From assembly GCA_947396885.1 (NCBI GenBank), contig OX377204.1, positions 41,439,975 through 41,503,974 of the forward strand: 64,000 bases of DNA, given 5' to 3'. The DNA is from Heligmosomoides polygyrus polygyrus. Taxonomy: Eukaryota > Nematoda > Chromadorea > Rhabditida > Heligmosomidae. Below the pieces are notes generated by a model. The model made no database searches. It worked only from the letters and a program-made list of their open reading frames with translations, and was not told where the DNA came from. Shown here piece after piece: positions 1 to 11,263 of the stretch. The position numbers and the translations under genes are program-made. How positions within the stretch are numbered: the first letter of the stretch is position 1; each line of letters opens with the position of its first letter.

Positions 1-2701
1 CCGATACGATATTCAGCGAATTTAAGTGCGATTTAGTGGCCATGTCTGTGACTAGGCCTAAGGGCTCCCATATGCGACTATGTTCTTAATCAACGCGGAT
101 CGTACAAGCAGGAATGGGAAGAACACTTTGTAGGTCATGGTTGAATTTCATGTTGGTTACAGCTGCAGTTTTCGCTATCTTTGCTTTATCCACTTTTCAC
201 ATGCTTTTGGACGCTTCTTTCCATACTCCCATTCGGACGTTCAAACCTACCGGTAGAAGACACCTTGTGAGACTAGCAGTTCCATGAGCGTTTATACTTG
301 ACGATATATTTTGTATAATTGCGTTAGAAAACTAACCACCTTACACCCTAACAAAATTTGTCGGGGCGTACTACATATGCTTGGAAATGATGGGCTTGCA
401 GTTGCACGGTCGTGAAATTCTAGGCTCCTGCCGCCGCATTCATGAAGGGTGAGGGAAGGAAGATAAGCGAGATCTTCCAAGGTCAGTTACATCCCCTTCC
501 AGCGTTCATTGATGCGGCTATTGGAGTTGCTGAACATGTGGTCGGTTTCATCTATAAGAACTTTGATATTTGGTGAGATATTTATTTCTGAGGGGCCAGC
601 ATAGTATAATGGAAGTGCAAGATGCTCAACGTGTTTACAGAGGTGATTTCCCCCCGTAATGAGCGTCATCGTTTGAGTGTAGATTTTGTGTGTTCTAAGC
701 TGAACTGCTGGTAGATGTTTTGCGGCTTGAAAGTGATCTATTTGATAGAGCTGATTCATTAGATTTCAATGATGACATCCGCTTAAACGGTGACCATTAC
801 TTTTTGGTGGGGTCATCTTTGAAGAGTATTTCTAAACCCCGTTCACAGCTTTCTTCGGAAATCTTTCTTTGGTAGTAGGTGGTCCGACTATTAGCAAATA
901 CAACAGCTAGGAGTCAGCAGTTGAGCAACATAAGTACGATTTGCTCCTCCTACTGACCATGAGTGCAGCTCTATTCGGTCTGCACAGTCTGTCATGTCTC
1001 AAACTTTATACCTCTCACTGAGCTGTGAAGGTCCACATCACTATGCGTCACTACGTGATTCCACACCATGTCCGTTCTCTGCTAGAGGTACGCATTCCAT
1101 CGAATTCGCATTAGGTCATTCTATTTGTTTCCGCTATTGTGCCTATGACGAAGTCGCAAAGAAAAGCAGACGAATTCGCATTTTGTACTCATAAGCAAAT
1201 CTCCGATAATTACAAAACTTCCAAAAATTTCAAATGATTAAGCCTTTGATAGAGCCCGTTCCGTTCTTACCAAAGAATTACTAGCCGCTTCTAGCAACTT
1301 TTCAACATTTCATGCGAACATGAAAGGGCTCGTTATTATGTTGTCGATACACGAACTGATGGGAGCCAAAGGGGCTTTGGGGGTTGAACATTTTCAAAAA
1401 AGGATAGGTTCAAATCTGATAAAAATACCGCGTCCGCCATCTAAAGTCCAGTCGGTTTCTCGCGTTATCTTTTCTTTGCCGAATGGCTCTCGATGTTCAA
1501 GGTCGCTGTGCGCACCGCAAAACCAGACAGCGAAATTTCTTTGTGTCTATAGTATTCGTCAAACAGCTGATAACGAGACGAGGTTTAACCGGGTAACAGC
1601 GATTGTGCCTATTGAGAGAACCACCCATTGACACAGTTGGAGAACCTCGAACAAATAGTTACTAAGATCGAATGAATGCACCCACGTTGCCGATGCTCAC
1701 GTTCATTTTCTGGCATTTTATAGGAGCTTGCATGAGTTCAAGTCGATTGAATGTTTTGCGTGTTCCATGGATAAATTGAATAACAAGGTGTTGCAAAAAC
1801 AAATGAAGATGGGTATTGAGGACCATTGCTCATAAAAAGGGTTGGGGCCGTTTGTAGGATTTCTCTCTGGCCGAGAAGAATTAGATTATGTAGACTGAAG
1901 TATGGAAGTAAAGTGACCTTTGTGATTTTAATTGTATAGCAGGATTCGTAGCAGGAGCTCAGGACCGCCAAGGGCGATGGAGTCGTTCGCTCCAGCTAGA
2001 ATTTGCAGGCTTAGTTGCCTAGTTGAATAGGGCATTGACAGATGGAGACAGCAGCTTCAGAGCAAAAGGCTGTAAATATCATCTATAAAGTATCCATAGC
2101 TTACCTAGGAAGATGGCCAATGACCCTTCGTTTTGCGCCTTCGGTATTAAACCGCGTTTTTAGTTCCGTCTCGGGCAAGAAGACGTCGCAACATGACTTA
2201 AGATGGCTCATTTTCAAAGAAGAATTGCTGTAGTTCGAGTGGTAATTGAATTGCCTACTTGACTGTGCAAAATTTTCCAGCTGATTTTGGTAAGCGGCGG
2301 CCTGAAGACTGCCGTAGAGCTCCAACAACTACCGTAAGCTAACGCTCCTCCCAACTCGCACGAGAAAATTACCTCCAGGGGAGCTTTCGCTTTCTATGAA
2401 TTGTGACTGTCAAGTAGAGAACTGTTAAGCATTATAAACATTGCGAAAACCGCCTTCACGACAACCACGCCGAGCCGCCCATCCCTTGGTACTCTCCTTA
2501 CGCCAGCAATGGTCAAAGGATGGCCTGGGAGGGCTTTATGGAAAGAACTACGATATTCAGGCCTTCCCACGGGCATCGTCAGTTTCGGGAAGACCCCTCA
2601 TTTGGCCATATAGGGTTAAAAAGTGAAAAGGGAAGAATAGGACTTCATGGAAACGCTCGATGCTTGCAAGAGACTTCCTTGTCGACATCACCAATATAAA
2701 G
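1..2701. other. No gene recognised (5' part of unit A)
   Basis: Only short open frames on both strands, none with a recognisable domain, splice context or codon pattern. The same sequence is at 13943-16650, so persistence of frames between the copies is uninformative. A short G run at 15320-15331 in unit B is expanded relative to unit A (about 1376-1382). Confidence 0.5.
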
Positions 2702-2988
2702 GATAAAGGATATAGGTTGCTCAATGTTTTTTGGACACACCACGCATTATACTTCTTCGGGCTGTCGAGGGGGTGATAGGAATGCGAATTGGGCTTTTAA
2801 AATGACTTGCGGTGGCCAGCCGATGAAGGTCTCAGTGTTCTATCTTTCATAGACAAGCCTGCTACAAGTTCTCCGCCCCAAAGTGATGGAAAGCTTGGCC
2901 GGATTGGGCGGGAAATCCGAACCAAGAATCTGGTGCCTGGTGCCCGCGGCAGTCGGCACCTCCTCCAAATGCTGTCTGCGCGGTCACG
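2702..2988 (-). mobile_element. tRNA-derived SINE, family 1
   Basis: Reads on the minus strand. Its tRNA-like head (A-box region near GCAGTCGG, B-box-like GGTTCGGATTT) lies at the high-coordinate end. Its tail (ggataaagga on the plus strand) lies at the low end. It matches the copies at 9281, 10699, 36610, 40134 and 60411. The unit B counterpart is at 16651-16937. Confidence 0.75.
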
Positions 2989-4480
2989 TCACATCGCCAA
3001 CATAGAGAATGAAGCCACGCAGAGCCGAGAAATACGAATGAAGACCTGTGCGAGGCTCCACGTGCTCTCTTTTGATGCTACAGCGCACTGCTACCGAAAG
3101 GCATTGCCTACTGAAAGACATTGTTTACTGAAAGAACGGCAATTGGTTGCAGAATTGTACGTCATGAACGGTGATATAACGACGATACTACCTTCTTTGA
3201 TACTACCCTCTTGGTTAGCGTTGTCTGAATGAGAACTTCATGACGGGATTAGATTTCTGTTTTTGTGACTACTCCAATTCCAAAAAACAATTTGTATATT
3301 CCGTTGGGCATCGAAACAGCTATATTGCTCTCTGCTTTTTAGTGTCATTACCAATTTGCGATCTATTCAAACTATTACTGGTGCGCCCTTTGGATTTAAA
3401 AGTGGTGCGTTCATAGCATTTATAATTCTGAATTCTACCTTTTTCGTCGTAATGCCTACAGATAACCTTGGGCGTAATAGCGCTAGCATTTTCTAAATTG
3501 GCACCTTATCCGCACACTCCTTATTCAGTGAGCAGGAATTCCTCAGTTTTCGTGCCGTATTTCCTCAGTCCTCATCATGTGCCACCTCAAAGGGGTGAAC
3601 ATCACCCCAGTCCCGCGCGCGCCGGAGGTGGTCTTCTACGACGTGCGTTGAATCCACCTCCGGCGAGGTCCAGGGTCCATCTCCTCGGAGTTAAATTACC
3701 ATCACGTCATTGGAGTCGGTGAACCGAGAAGGCGGCACTAAAGCCACAATCGGACAATTGGGCTATATTTCCTTGTGACTCACTTTACGAGTTAAGGAGT
3801 TAAGCCTACCGACAGCGCAACTTTGAAGTCATGTTTGCAGAATAATACAACTTATTGTGAAAAGAGCTTTTGCTACAGTGACTTTGCGGTGCACAGCTGT
3901 GCATAGGCAAGGACGCACGACTCGACTTCACCTACATCGCTGCATTGGTTTAATGCAAAATTGGTTCATATATAATAAATTAGCTGTGGCTACCAGTTGA
4001 ACTAATTTTTATACGCTACGGATGATGCCATGTCAATCCAGAACTGCAAATCCTATCGTATCGAAAATATTGTTCTGCTCGGTCAGATTCCACAGGTAAG
4101 TAAAGTGGAGGAAGCCAGTTGCGAAAAATATCAGGGAATTCTACACTTCTGAGAAGTCCTTTACAACGGAGATGGTCTCAGCTATTGTGCCATTGTGTTC
4201 TCTTGCTTTCATCAAATCGCCCTGCGTTTTGTTGTTTGTGGGCCAAACCTTTAAAATAAGGAACACTGTTGCCAACTGTCGGACTGAAACTAAATTGCTG
4301 ATGCAAATATGTAATAGTATGCGTACAGTAGTGGGAACAACGTAAGCTGTTCTAGCTATTAAATCTGGTCTGGGTGACCTACTCAAGATACGAATCGTTT
4401 TAATGGTAACCATCCTCTATAAAACACGTGTTCTCTGCAAAATGAAGACACGTAGGACAGAAAGGTGGTAGAGATTACAG
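2989..4480. other. No gene recognised
   Basis: Short unsupported frames only. A palindromic GC-rich spot near 3603-3660 (gccggaggtgg against ccacctccggc) stands out from the AT-rich background. The unit B counterpart, 16938-18555, carries a 134-bp insertion at 17555. Confidence 0.45.
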
Positions 4481-4484
4481 CTGT

Positions 4485-4720
4485 GCCCTCGAATTTATTC
4501 ATATTCAAATGGTATCGAATGCTCACAGGTTTCGAATATTCGAATTCAAATGTAATCGAAAACGCGGTTTTTTCTGAATATACGAGTTCGAATACATTCG
4601 AAAAGCGTAGTTTTTTAAACATTCGAAATCGAATATTGATTCGAATATCCGAATTCAAAAATTGATTCGAGTATCCGAATTCGAATATTGGGATTAAAAA
4701 TTCGAATTCGAACCCAATAA
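4485..4720. repeat. TTCGAATATTCGAA-type repeat tract 1 (unit A)
   Basis: About 235 bp dominated by degenerate repeats of TTCGAATATTCGAA, ATTCGAATTCGAA and related palindromic words. The same family recurs at 7275-7490 and 12535-12715, and in unit B at 18560-18790, 23020-23230 and 27890-28065. The three tracts share words such as a T-run next to GAATATTCGAA but are not colinear copies, so this is an old dispersed family. Just to its right, at 4791-4800, lies TCGAAACGTT. Confidence 0.7.
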
Positions 4721-4725
4721 ATTCC

Positions 4726-5590
4726 TAATGAACCTAATGAATGTCCGAATCGTTGAGCAATTTCTACACGCGTAGAGGGCCATGAAGGGGTCGAAACGTT
4801 AGGTAACTGAAGGTGATCCACCTCGTTCGGCACTTAAGTTTATAAAAGAAACAGCACACTTTTTCATAAAAAGGCCTTTCCATCAAAATGACAAAATGGC
4901 AGAAGTAAGAAACATTTTGCATGGGTGTGCGCATGAAAGGGAAGGCAAGGACTCTCCAGTGAAGTCCCGACAGATAGGCGCTCAATGCTCACGCTGTCCA
5001 GAAGTCCATATGCATTCACCATAAGGAAGAGCGATTCGAGAAGGCAGCTCTACCTCTATTTCAAAAAACAACTTCATACTACCGTTTGTCTTGTATGAAG
5101 AAAGCACTTCTGTTCAGAAGTGTCCGAGTAGATATAAAATCCGGTTGCAGTAATTGATGCATCACTTAGGGAGCCACGTAGCGCACAGCAGCCCATATGA
5201 TGGTCCCCACGGGACCCTGTTGTGTGGCTTACTGCACTGCTAGTTGGGAGGGCACTGCAGCGCATACTGATCCTGGTCTGCCGATCCTCGGGCGGAGCAC
5301 GCTCTATGGAATCAAGGCGACCTCTGCACGACCTCTTAAGAAGTAACCTGATGGGCAAAGAAAGCTTCGCAAGGCCACCACAGGATCAGTTGCCAGAGGA
5401 GGTGGAAAATAAGGAGCAAGAGGTCCAATACTACGTTCATAAAACCCTTAGTGCGTTCTAGAGTTACGGATGGAAGACGACAAGCGAGAGGAGCCAGAGC
5501 CAGTGTCAAATGGAAAACTGGTCAATGAGGTGCAATTCGATTCGATCTTTGCATGCTTTGAAATCTGGGCCATTTTGTGACTGCAGCTTC
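4726..5590. other. No gene recognised; one 79-codon frame
   Basis: A plus-strand frame at 5222-5461 (79 codons, charged C-terminal half) is the longest here. It has no recognised domain and no visible splice structure. Unit B holds the same at 19306-19545. I do not call it a gene. Confidence 0.35.
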
Positions 5591-5595
5591 TGAAA

Positions 5596-5628
5596 GTTTA
5601 TTTATTTATTTATTCAATCATTCATACA
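5596..5628 (-). repeat. (TTTA)n tract, possible LINE 3' tail
   Basis: A tract of TTTATTTATT followed by CATTCATACAGTACAAGG. Such AAAT-rich tails end CR1/jockey-type LINEs, so this may be the 3' end of a minus-oriented, badly decayed copy. Unit B counterpart 19680-19712. No reverse transcriptase frame is attached. Confidence 0.4.
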
Positions 5629-7270
5629 GTACAAGGAGTGCGCCTCAAAACAATCGAATCAGAATACTAGTGCAAGTGAAATGAAAATGGTGAAAAAGAA
5701 AAAACCATTTATGACCAGACTCAGCTGAAAATTACCCATGCTCAGAAAATCGAAGAAAATCGGCTAAGGATTGTAACACAGATGGTTGCACACGGTGTAA
5801 TGTGCTATTTAAGAAAAACGGCTGTTATCCGCACCAGTTGGCCTGGTACCCTCGAGTAGTTGTCAAAGAAGGGGATCCAAGGAGTAAAACATGTTAGAAA
5901 ATAATGGTTATTGAAAGCATGGCAAAAGACACTCAACTTAGCGAGTAGGAGCTACAATGGCAAAAACACATAGCCTAAAAGAAACAAAAGGTAAGGAGGA
6001 ACACCAAGCCAAATCACACTAGAAGGAAGAAGACAAATCCCTAAATAATAACAAAAGCATGAGAGAAACTGCCCAGTAGCAGAAAATATGTAGTGGCCAC
6101 AGAGAAACATATATTGCGACCAAATTTCGTTAAGAAGGTGTAGACAGGCGTGTATAGCCATGTAGTAGTGGCGTCGATACTACATCGAGCGAAAATCTGA
6201 AACTATTGCTGAACAACCCCTCTTTCTGAGAGCTGTACTACATCAAACTTCTGGAATTTCTTTCCTAAAATGAAGCTAGATCCTAAATAGATTGCAGAAT
6301 TTCTGAAGGTGGAATTTCCAACTATCGCGCAACTCTGAAGAACAAAAAGACAAACAACTTGCTACAACGGATGTTTGGAATACGCAGGTAGTGCACGTTG
6401 AAACCACCAATAGTACGGCCTGAAAACCCAATATATGCTAGGCGATAATTCTATTTCCCCACGTAGTACGTTCCGTTTTGTGTCATGCTTAGCATTTATG
6501 CATCTTTTTTCCTGCGGTTGCGTGTGCATCGCATTCTTTTGCTTTCGCTTTCACACGACTGATCTTGTGCTTGCACAACAAATTGATAACAATGAGTATG
6601 GATGGAAAGGTCGTTATATTGATCAGGTTTGCTATCCCATATCGAAGTTTCGTTCTGTGTTGACTGTCCTACGATGAGTTATGGCAGAAAAAAAAATCAA
6701 GCGTTCACAAACTTTTAGACGCCACTTTATGTGCACGGTGCGCCAGATGCAACCTTTCTCTATCATACAGAGATTCGAAGCCAAATTTGACCAACAGTTT
6801 TAGTCAACTGCTTGCTCATACCACATCACTGCCAAAAAGACAACCGTGTTTCAAAACGTCATTTCCAGGTTTGAACAGGGTCTTTAGGTTAGACTTAACA
6901 CCAACTGGGACGCGCATACGTGCATGTAATTCAGAGCGCGTTTCTGTTTGCACTTAAAAGCCTACTTTTTGGCTTGATTTCTCGGTGTGTGTAGAGGCTC
7001 ACCTCCGTACTGATATTTGCCTCTTTTAGGTTGAAACACATTGAGGTCTGCGCTGCTGGCTGGTTAAACGTGACAACTGCACTGACAGTATCAAGCTTAA
7101 ACCTTGATTTTGCCAGTGATGTTATCGCGGTTCGCATTTTCTCCTAAAGGGAGACGTTGGAGCACTTACAGTTCTTGAACTTCTTATGGAAAATATCCAT
7201 ACTTAATATAAGATGTGTTGCCAAACAATGCAGATCTTAGTTTGCCTAATGTGCTGTATCTGCAGTGCCC
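5629..7270. other. No gene recognised; Helitron empty site at 6582/6583
   Basis: AT-rich sequence with short frames only. The dinucleotide junction A|T at 6582/6583 (context ACAACAAA|TTGATAAC) is the intact target site that is occupied by a Helitron in unit B (20673-22314). Confidence 0.6.
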
Positions 7271-7274
7271 AAAA

Positions 7275-7490
7275 GCAAATCCAACATTCGAATGGCATCC
7301 GTTGAATATTCGAATAATTGTGCGTTTTTGACAAGCTTCGTATTTTGAGTACTTGAATACGAGCATATTCGAGCGGTTTTTCTGAATATTCGAATGCATT
7401 CAAAAACGGGATTTTTCGAGTATTCGAATTCGAGTAACCAAATTCGAATAAAAATCATCCGAATATCTAATCGAATACCTCATTCGACCA
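7275..7490. repeat. TTCGAATATTCGAA-type repeat tract 2 (unit A)
   Basis: Same family as 4485-4720, with clustered GAATATTCGAA and TTCGAATTCGAG words. Unit B counterpart 23020-23230. Confidence 0.7.
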
Positions 7491-7495
7491 CAACT

Positions 7496-8149
7496 GTGGT
7501 GGAAATCCTAAAAAGAACTTTTAAACCTGAGCGAACTCTTCGCATACTTCGAATAGCAGTAAACATTTCGGAGAAGAAAGCAAACAACAGTAAAAAGGTT
7601 AGGACTAAGCAAAGCCAACATTTGGAAATGATTCGCTAGGTGTCCAAGAACGCGTCACTACGTCTTCAAGTGGAGTCGTAGAGCAAATTCAATGCTGATT
7701 TTCTTCTGCGACAGTTGTTTGATTGGCTTAGACTTGCCTCCATCTTTATGAACCCTGTTGTTTGCTCAACACCTCTTTGGAAAATCTGGTAGTGTCCTTG
7801 TGAAGATTTTATAAGATCGCATCATTCTAAGCAAACGAAGCTATGCGAGGCCCTATTGCGCAGTCCAAGCTCTTGCTTAGATAATGGGCTATCCTTCCTT
7901 TCATTACTCACGCGCGCAACCACCTGGTAAGAATCTTCGAAAATTCATTCACGATAGTGTCCACTGCGCTTTGAGACGTGCGAGCCATTTGAAATTCTTT
8001 CGTGGTGAGCATGCGCTGAACAGGCTCACATCGTCGTGAAGGAAGCGATCGGGGCAAGAGTACAATCTACACACTGCGTTAATCAGAAGACTGATTGAAC
8101 AAGCAACAGAGGCCATAAAGAGATAGCCACCTGCGGGTTTACACTATTA
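7496..8149. other. No gene recognised upstream of the peptide-gene promoter
   Basis: No supported coding sequence. Conservation with the third paralogue starts only at about 8150. Confidence 0.45.
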
Positions 8150-8301
8150 CGTTGGCGTCGTGACCCTCAAAGCAATTCTAACCAAACATCGCTCGAGGGG
8201 CTTCTTCTAGACAGGAATGTTACACTGATTCCCAAGAGCATGATACTCTCTCGTGCTTCGGCCACTTATATAAGGCGAGTGCGCGACTAGTGCCTAGCAC
8301 A
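8150..8301 (+). promoter_or_regulatory. Promoter of Gly/His-rich peptide gene (unit A)
   Basis: About 125 bp upstream of the ATG are conserved with the diverged paralogue at 39382. Two blocks stand out: GGAATGTTACACTGATT (8214-8230) and GAGCATGATACTCTC (8236-8250), separated by exactly 5 bases in both. The second contains a GATA core. A TATA box, TATATAA, is at 8267-8273. A start about 30 bp downstream would leave an untranslated leader of only a few bases. I see no pyrimidine-AG acceptor for trans-splicing between TATA and ATG. Confidence 0.75.
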
Positions 8302-11263
8302 ATGCAGTTCCAACATATTATTCTAGCAGCTTTGGCTGTCCTATTGATCTGTTAGTTTTTCTTTCTTTCGCACCTATCCTCCGACGCTTCCAAAAATGCT
8401 GGCTTAAGGTTCACTCGACGTGGAATGCAGTCCTAGCTCCAGTTCGTCAATCGGAAGGTGAGTAATGAGACTTTTTTTAGTTAATGAGAGTTAAGCAAAA
8501 ACCATGAATGCCGTGCTTTTTGCAACTGTTGCAATTCTAAAACCAGGATCGAAGAACGCTTGAAATTCAAAGCGTTTTCATAGATCACAAAAAGTTCTAT
8601 ACATCTCTAATCATCTCTAATCAACCCTTTCTGTTCAAGATAATAGAAGAATGACGCAACCAAGATAACTGAAGAAGAAGGAAAAAGAGAGCACGTACAT
8701 AAAGCTTTTTTTATAGGTACCGAAGGCAGTCACATGGACGAGGTGAGTTCACCCATCCTTCCTTGCGTTTTATTGAGCATTATACTTATACCGCATGAAA
8801 AGTATAATAAGGTTGGGCACGTGAAGCATTTACGGAAGGGGTGGCTAAGAATCGATTCAGGGTTCGAGTTGTGCCCAGGGCAGCTACATCATCCATCCAT
8901 CTACGGTCCATGAACTGCTAGCGGGCTTTTGTGACAACACGTAAACTCAGACCTCTCAATCGGCTATCCACTGATTTATCCTTTAGAAGTCATTGCAAAG
9001 TCGAAACATGTATAGAACCAGATTCCATAATGCACATAGGTGAAGTGTGGCGCATCTTATGAAGCAACAGATTAAGGCCGACACGTACCCTTTTAAAACA
9101 GGTGAACGGATCCGCCTCTATCAGTAGGAAGAGGTCGGCTTTCGTAAGCACTTGGTTCAAGTCCACTCTAGGTTTAGTGGCCCCATGCCTCAACCAGATC
9201 GTTGGCGAACTTTTCTTTCTGTGTTCGTTACGTTTGTTAACATGTCCCCCTTCGTTTTTCAAGTTTCTATAAGGCTGCCGAATCGCGTGAAGCGCAGTCG
9301 GAGGAGGCTCCGGCTGTTGTGTGCGGCCGACATCAAACTCATGGTACAGGTTTCCCGCCCAGGCCAATCAAGCTTTCCATCTCTCGGGCTTTGGTGAATT
9401 TGTATCAGACCTGGCAGGAGAGGAGAATACACTGATTTGTTCATCGGCTGACCACCGCTAGTCAGTACAGGCCAGGCCAAATACGCATTCAAAATGCCTT
9501 CAAGACATCTCGCATAGAAGTCAACAATTAGAAGTAGAATCCGCGGCGTCAACTAAAGGAATTGATTAACGCCGTCCCTCATCCTTGGCTCTCGTCCAAT
9601 CTCATGAGGTTCCTGAAGACCGTGACGTGCTTGGATGACCACCTCTTCTGCCACAGCAAGAAGTTGCAAAACCAACCCTTTCTAACTTCTGCCTGTTTTC
9701 TGCAGCCTTCTTTTCCCTTTATTTTTCCTAAGGTTTCTTCTCCCTTTCCTCAGATGCTTCCCCTCTTTCACATTATGACATTATTTTTTCTTTACGGCCA
9801 CCTTCATTCCATGTGTCTGAACAACATCACTTCATTCTTTCTTTCGTCTATCCAATATTTTCTCGGATCATCACAAATCTCGTAACAACCTTTCCAATTT
9901 CTTGGTCATCAGTTCACTACACTCTGTCAGACGTATCTCCTTTAATTCTCTAATTCTCGGTTCTTTCCCTATCTTGTGCTCTTCGTGTCCAAGTGGCCTT
10001 TATTAGAAGCTCAAATGGTCTCAAAGACTTAGCTTTGTGATACTCCAAACTCCGTCTAAGAATACAGACATGATTATCCCATTCCGCCCTACGTTCCTCT
10101 GATTACGTGTTCTCGGGTCCTTCGTTTCCAACCTCAAGGCAACGCTCCATTCATTGGATCTTTAAACTTCGGCTACAGAATCCTTCCCAGACCACGAAAC
10201 TAAACCGTATTCCGTAACCTTTGCAACTTTCTGCAGGTGCTGGACGTGCATCCCTCTGAAAGCCGAGTGGTCGACCAATATCTCTAGATTTTACTGTGTG
10301 TTTTCACACTCCTTGTTCCTAATTTAATAGCTCCCTTAGTCAAGGGAGCTATTGAACTAGGAAGACTAGCTGTTCGGCTGTCAGTACGGACGGTATATCA
10401 GTCGTGGCCAGAGAGTGCCACCTCACGTTGAAGTCCCAGTCTTTGCACTAAAGCTTTTGAAGATTTTACTCGTGGTTCGTGATGGCTTGAGACGGGCATT
10501 CAAGTTGGTCCTAAAGATAAAATCCTTCCCATCCTTGCATTTTCAACGGCGAATCTGAGGATTAAGTCTTTGGTCATTACAGTGAGGTTCTACGCTGCTA
10601 ATCACCAGAACTAATGACCCTCTATTAATACATATAAATATAAATATAAATATTATAAAATATATATGAATCAAAACAATAATAGATAATATAATAGGGG
10701 GCGCGTGTAGCGCAGTCGGAGGAGGCGCGACTGTCGCGTGCACCCGATACCAGGTTCCTGGTTCGGATTTTCCGCCCAGGATAACCAAGCCTTCCATCCC
10801 TCCGGGGTCGGTGAATTGGTACCAGACTTGTCTGGGAAGGATAGAGCGCTGACTTGTTCATCGGTTGGCCACCGCAAGTCATTGTATGGCCAAATACGCA
10901 TTAATGTCGCCTCCACGACATCCCGTAGAAGTAGAATGCGCTGGCGCATCCTAGAAGGGATTGAGTAACGCCGTCCTTTATCCTTTAATGTAATAGGCGC
11001 ATATACAAATAATAAATCAAAGCGGGTTCTCTTAAGAACTAGGACTGCGAGTAGACCTCCTTCACTGTGCTAATAAGCTTATGTCACTTTCAGGACATGG
11101 ACATGGAGGATTCGGTGGTGGAGGACACAGAGGCCCAAGTCATGGAGGACACGGAGGATTCAACGGTGGAGGACATGGAGGATCAAGCCATGGGGGACAT
11201 GGAGGATCAAGCCATGGGGGACATGGAGGCTTTGGCGGTCACGGCCACCACCACGGCAAATAA
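8302..11263 (+). CDS. Secreted Gly/His-rich peptide precursor, four exons (unit A)
   Basis: I join exons 8302-8350, 8409-8457, 8717-8742 and 11094-11263 with GT-AG introns; phases 1, 2 and 1 fit exactly, giving 97 residues and a TAA stop. Residues 1-23 form a signal peptide (MQFQHIILAALAVLLI core, likely cut after VEC). Residues 24-32 are a Ser-rich pro-region. RYRR at 33-36 is a furin/kexin-type site. The mature part starts QSHGRGHGHGG and runs as HGG repeats (14 His in the last 56 residues), ending HHHGK. The terminal Gly-Lys resembles an amidation signal. A stop codon follows the first donor, so retained intron 1 would truncate the protein. Intron 3 is 2.35 kb and holds two SINEs. The composition resembles shepherin-like and nematode NLP/caenacin antimicrobial peptides; metal binding or antimicrobial action is inferred. 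Intact and probably functional, but expression is unproven. Confidence 0.8.
9281..9586 (+). mobile_element. tRNA-derived SINE, family 1, in intron 3
   Basis: The tRNA-like head starts AATCGCGTGAAGCGCAGTCGG and carries a B-box-like region. A body of about 220 bp follows, ending CGCCGTCCCTCATCCTT. Family 1 consensus features (GCCCAGG, CATCGGCTGACCACCGC, AAATACGCATT) are all visible. It is present in both units (25022-25326), so it predates the duplication. Confidence 0.75.
10326..10353. repeat. Compact hairpin in intron 3
   Basis: AATAGCTCCCTT and AAGGGAGCTATT form a perfect 12-bp stem around an AGTC loop. Unit B (26057-26084) has one substitution in the arm. Function unknown. CTAG follows two bases later, which recalls a Helitron end, but the next base is G and no partner end is seen. 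Confidence 0.5.
10699..10985 (+). mobile_element. tRNA-derived SINE, family 1, with target duplications
   Basis: It starts GGGCGCGTGTAGCGCAGTCGG and contains GGTTCGGATTT as B box. It ends CCGTCCTTTATCCTT. Flanking 12-mers TAATATAATAGG (10687-10698) and TAATGTAATAGG (10986-10997) are target-site duplications with one mismatch. Unit B has the single uninterrupted site TAATATAATAGG at 26426-26437. This fixes both ends of the element and shows insertion after the units separated. Confidence 0.9.

Noticed and set aside
487..759. 90-codon minus-strand frame present in unit A and, shorter, in unit B (14429-14611)
   Set aside because: Shared presence merely reflects the duplication, and unit B has a frame break that shortens it. 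No recognised domain.
4780..4815. Possible hammerhead ribozyme around TCGAAACGTT (also 18855-18890) and in the 12001 hairpin element
   Set aside because: Wording resembles the GAAAC strand of hammerheads, but the CUGANGA core and helix II do not pair convincingly by eye. A covariance-model search would decide.
10326..10359. Possible Helitron 3' end (hairpin then CTAG) in intron 3
   Set aside because: The base after CTAG is G, not T, no 5' partner is seen, and both units carry it, so there is no empty site to prove insertion.
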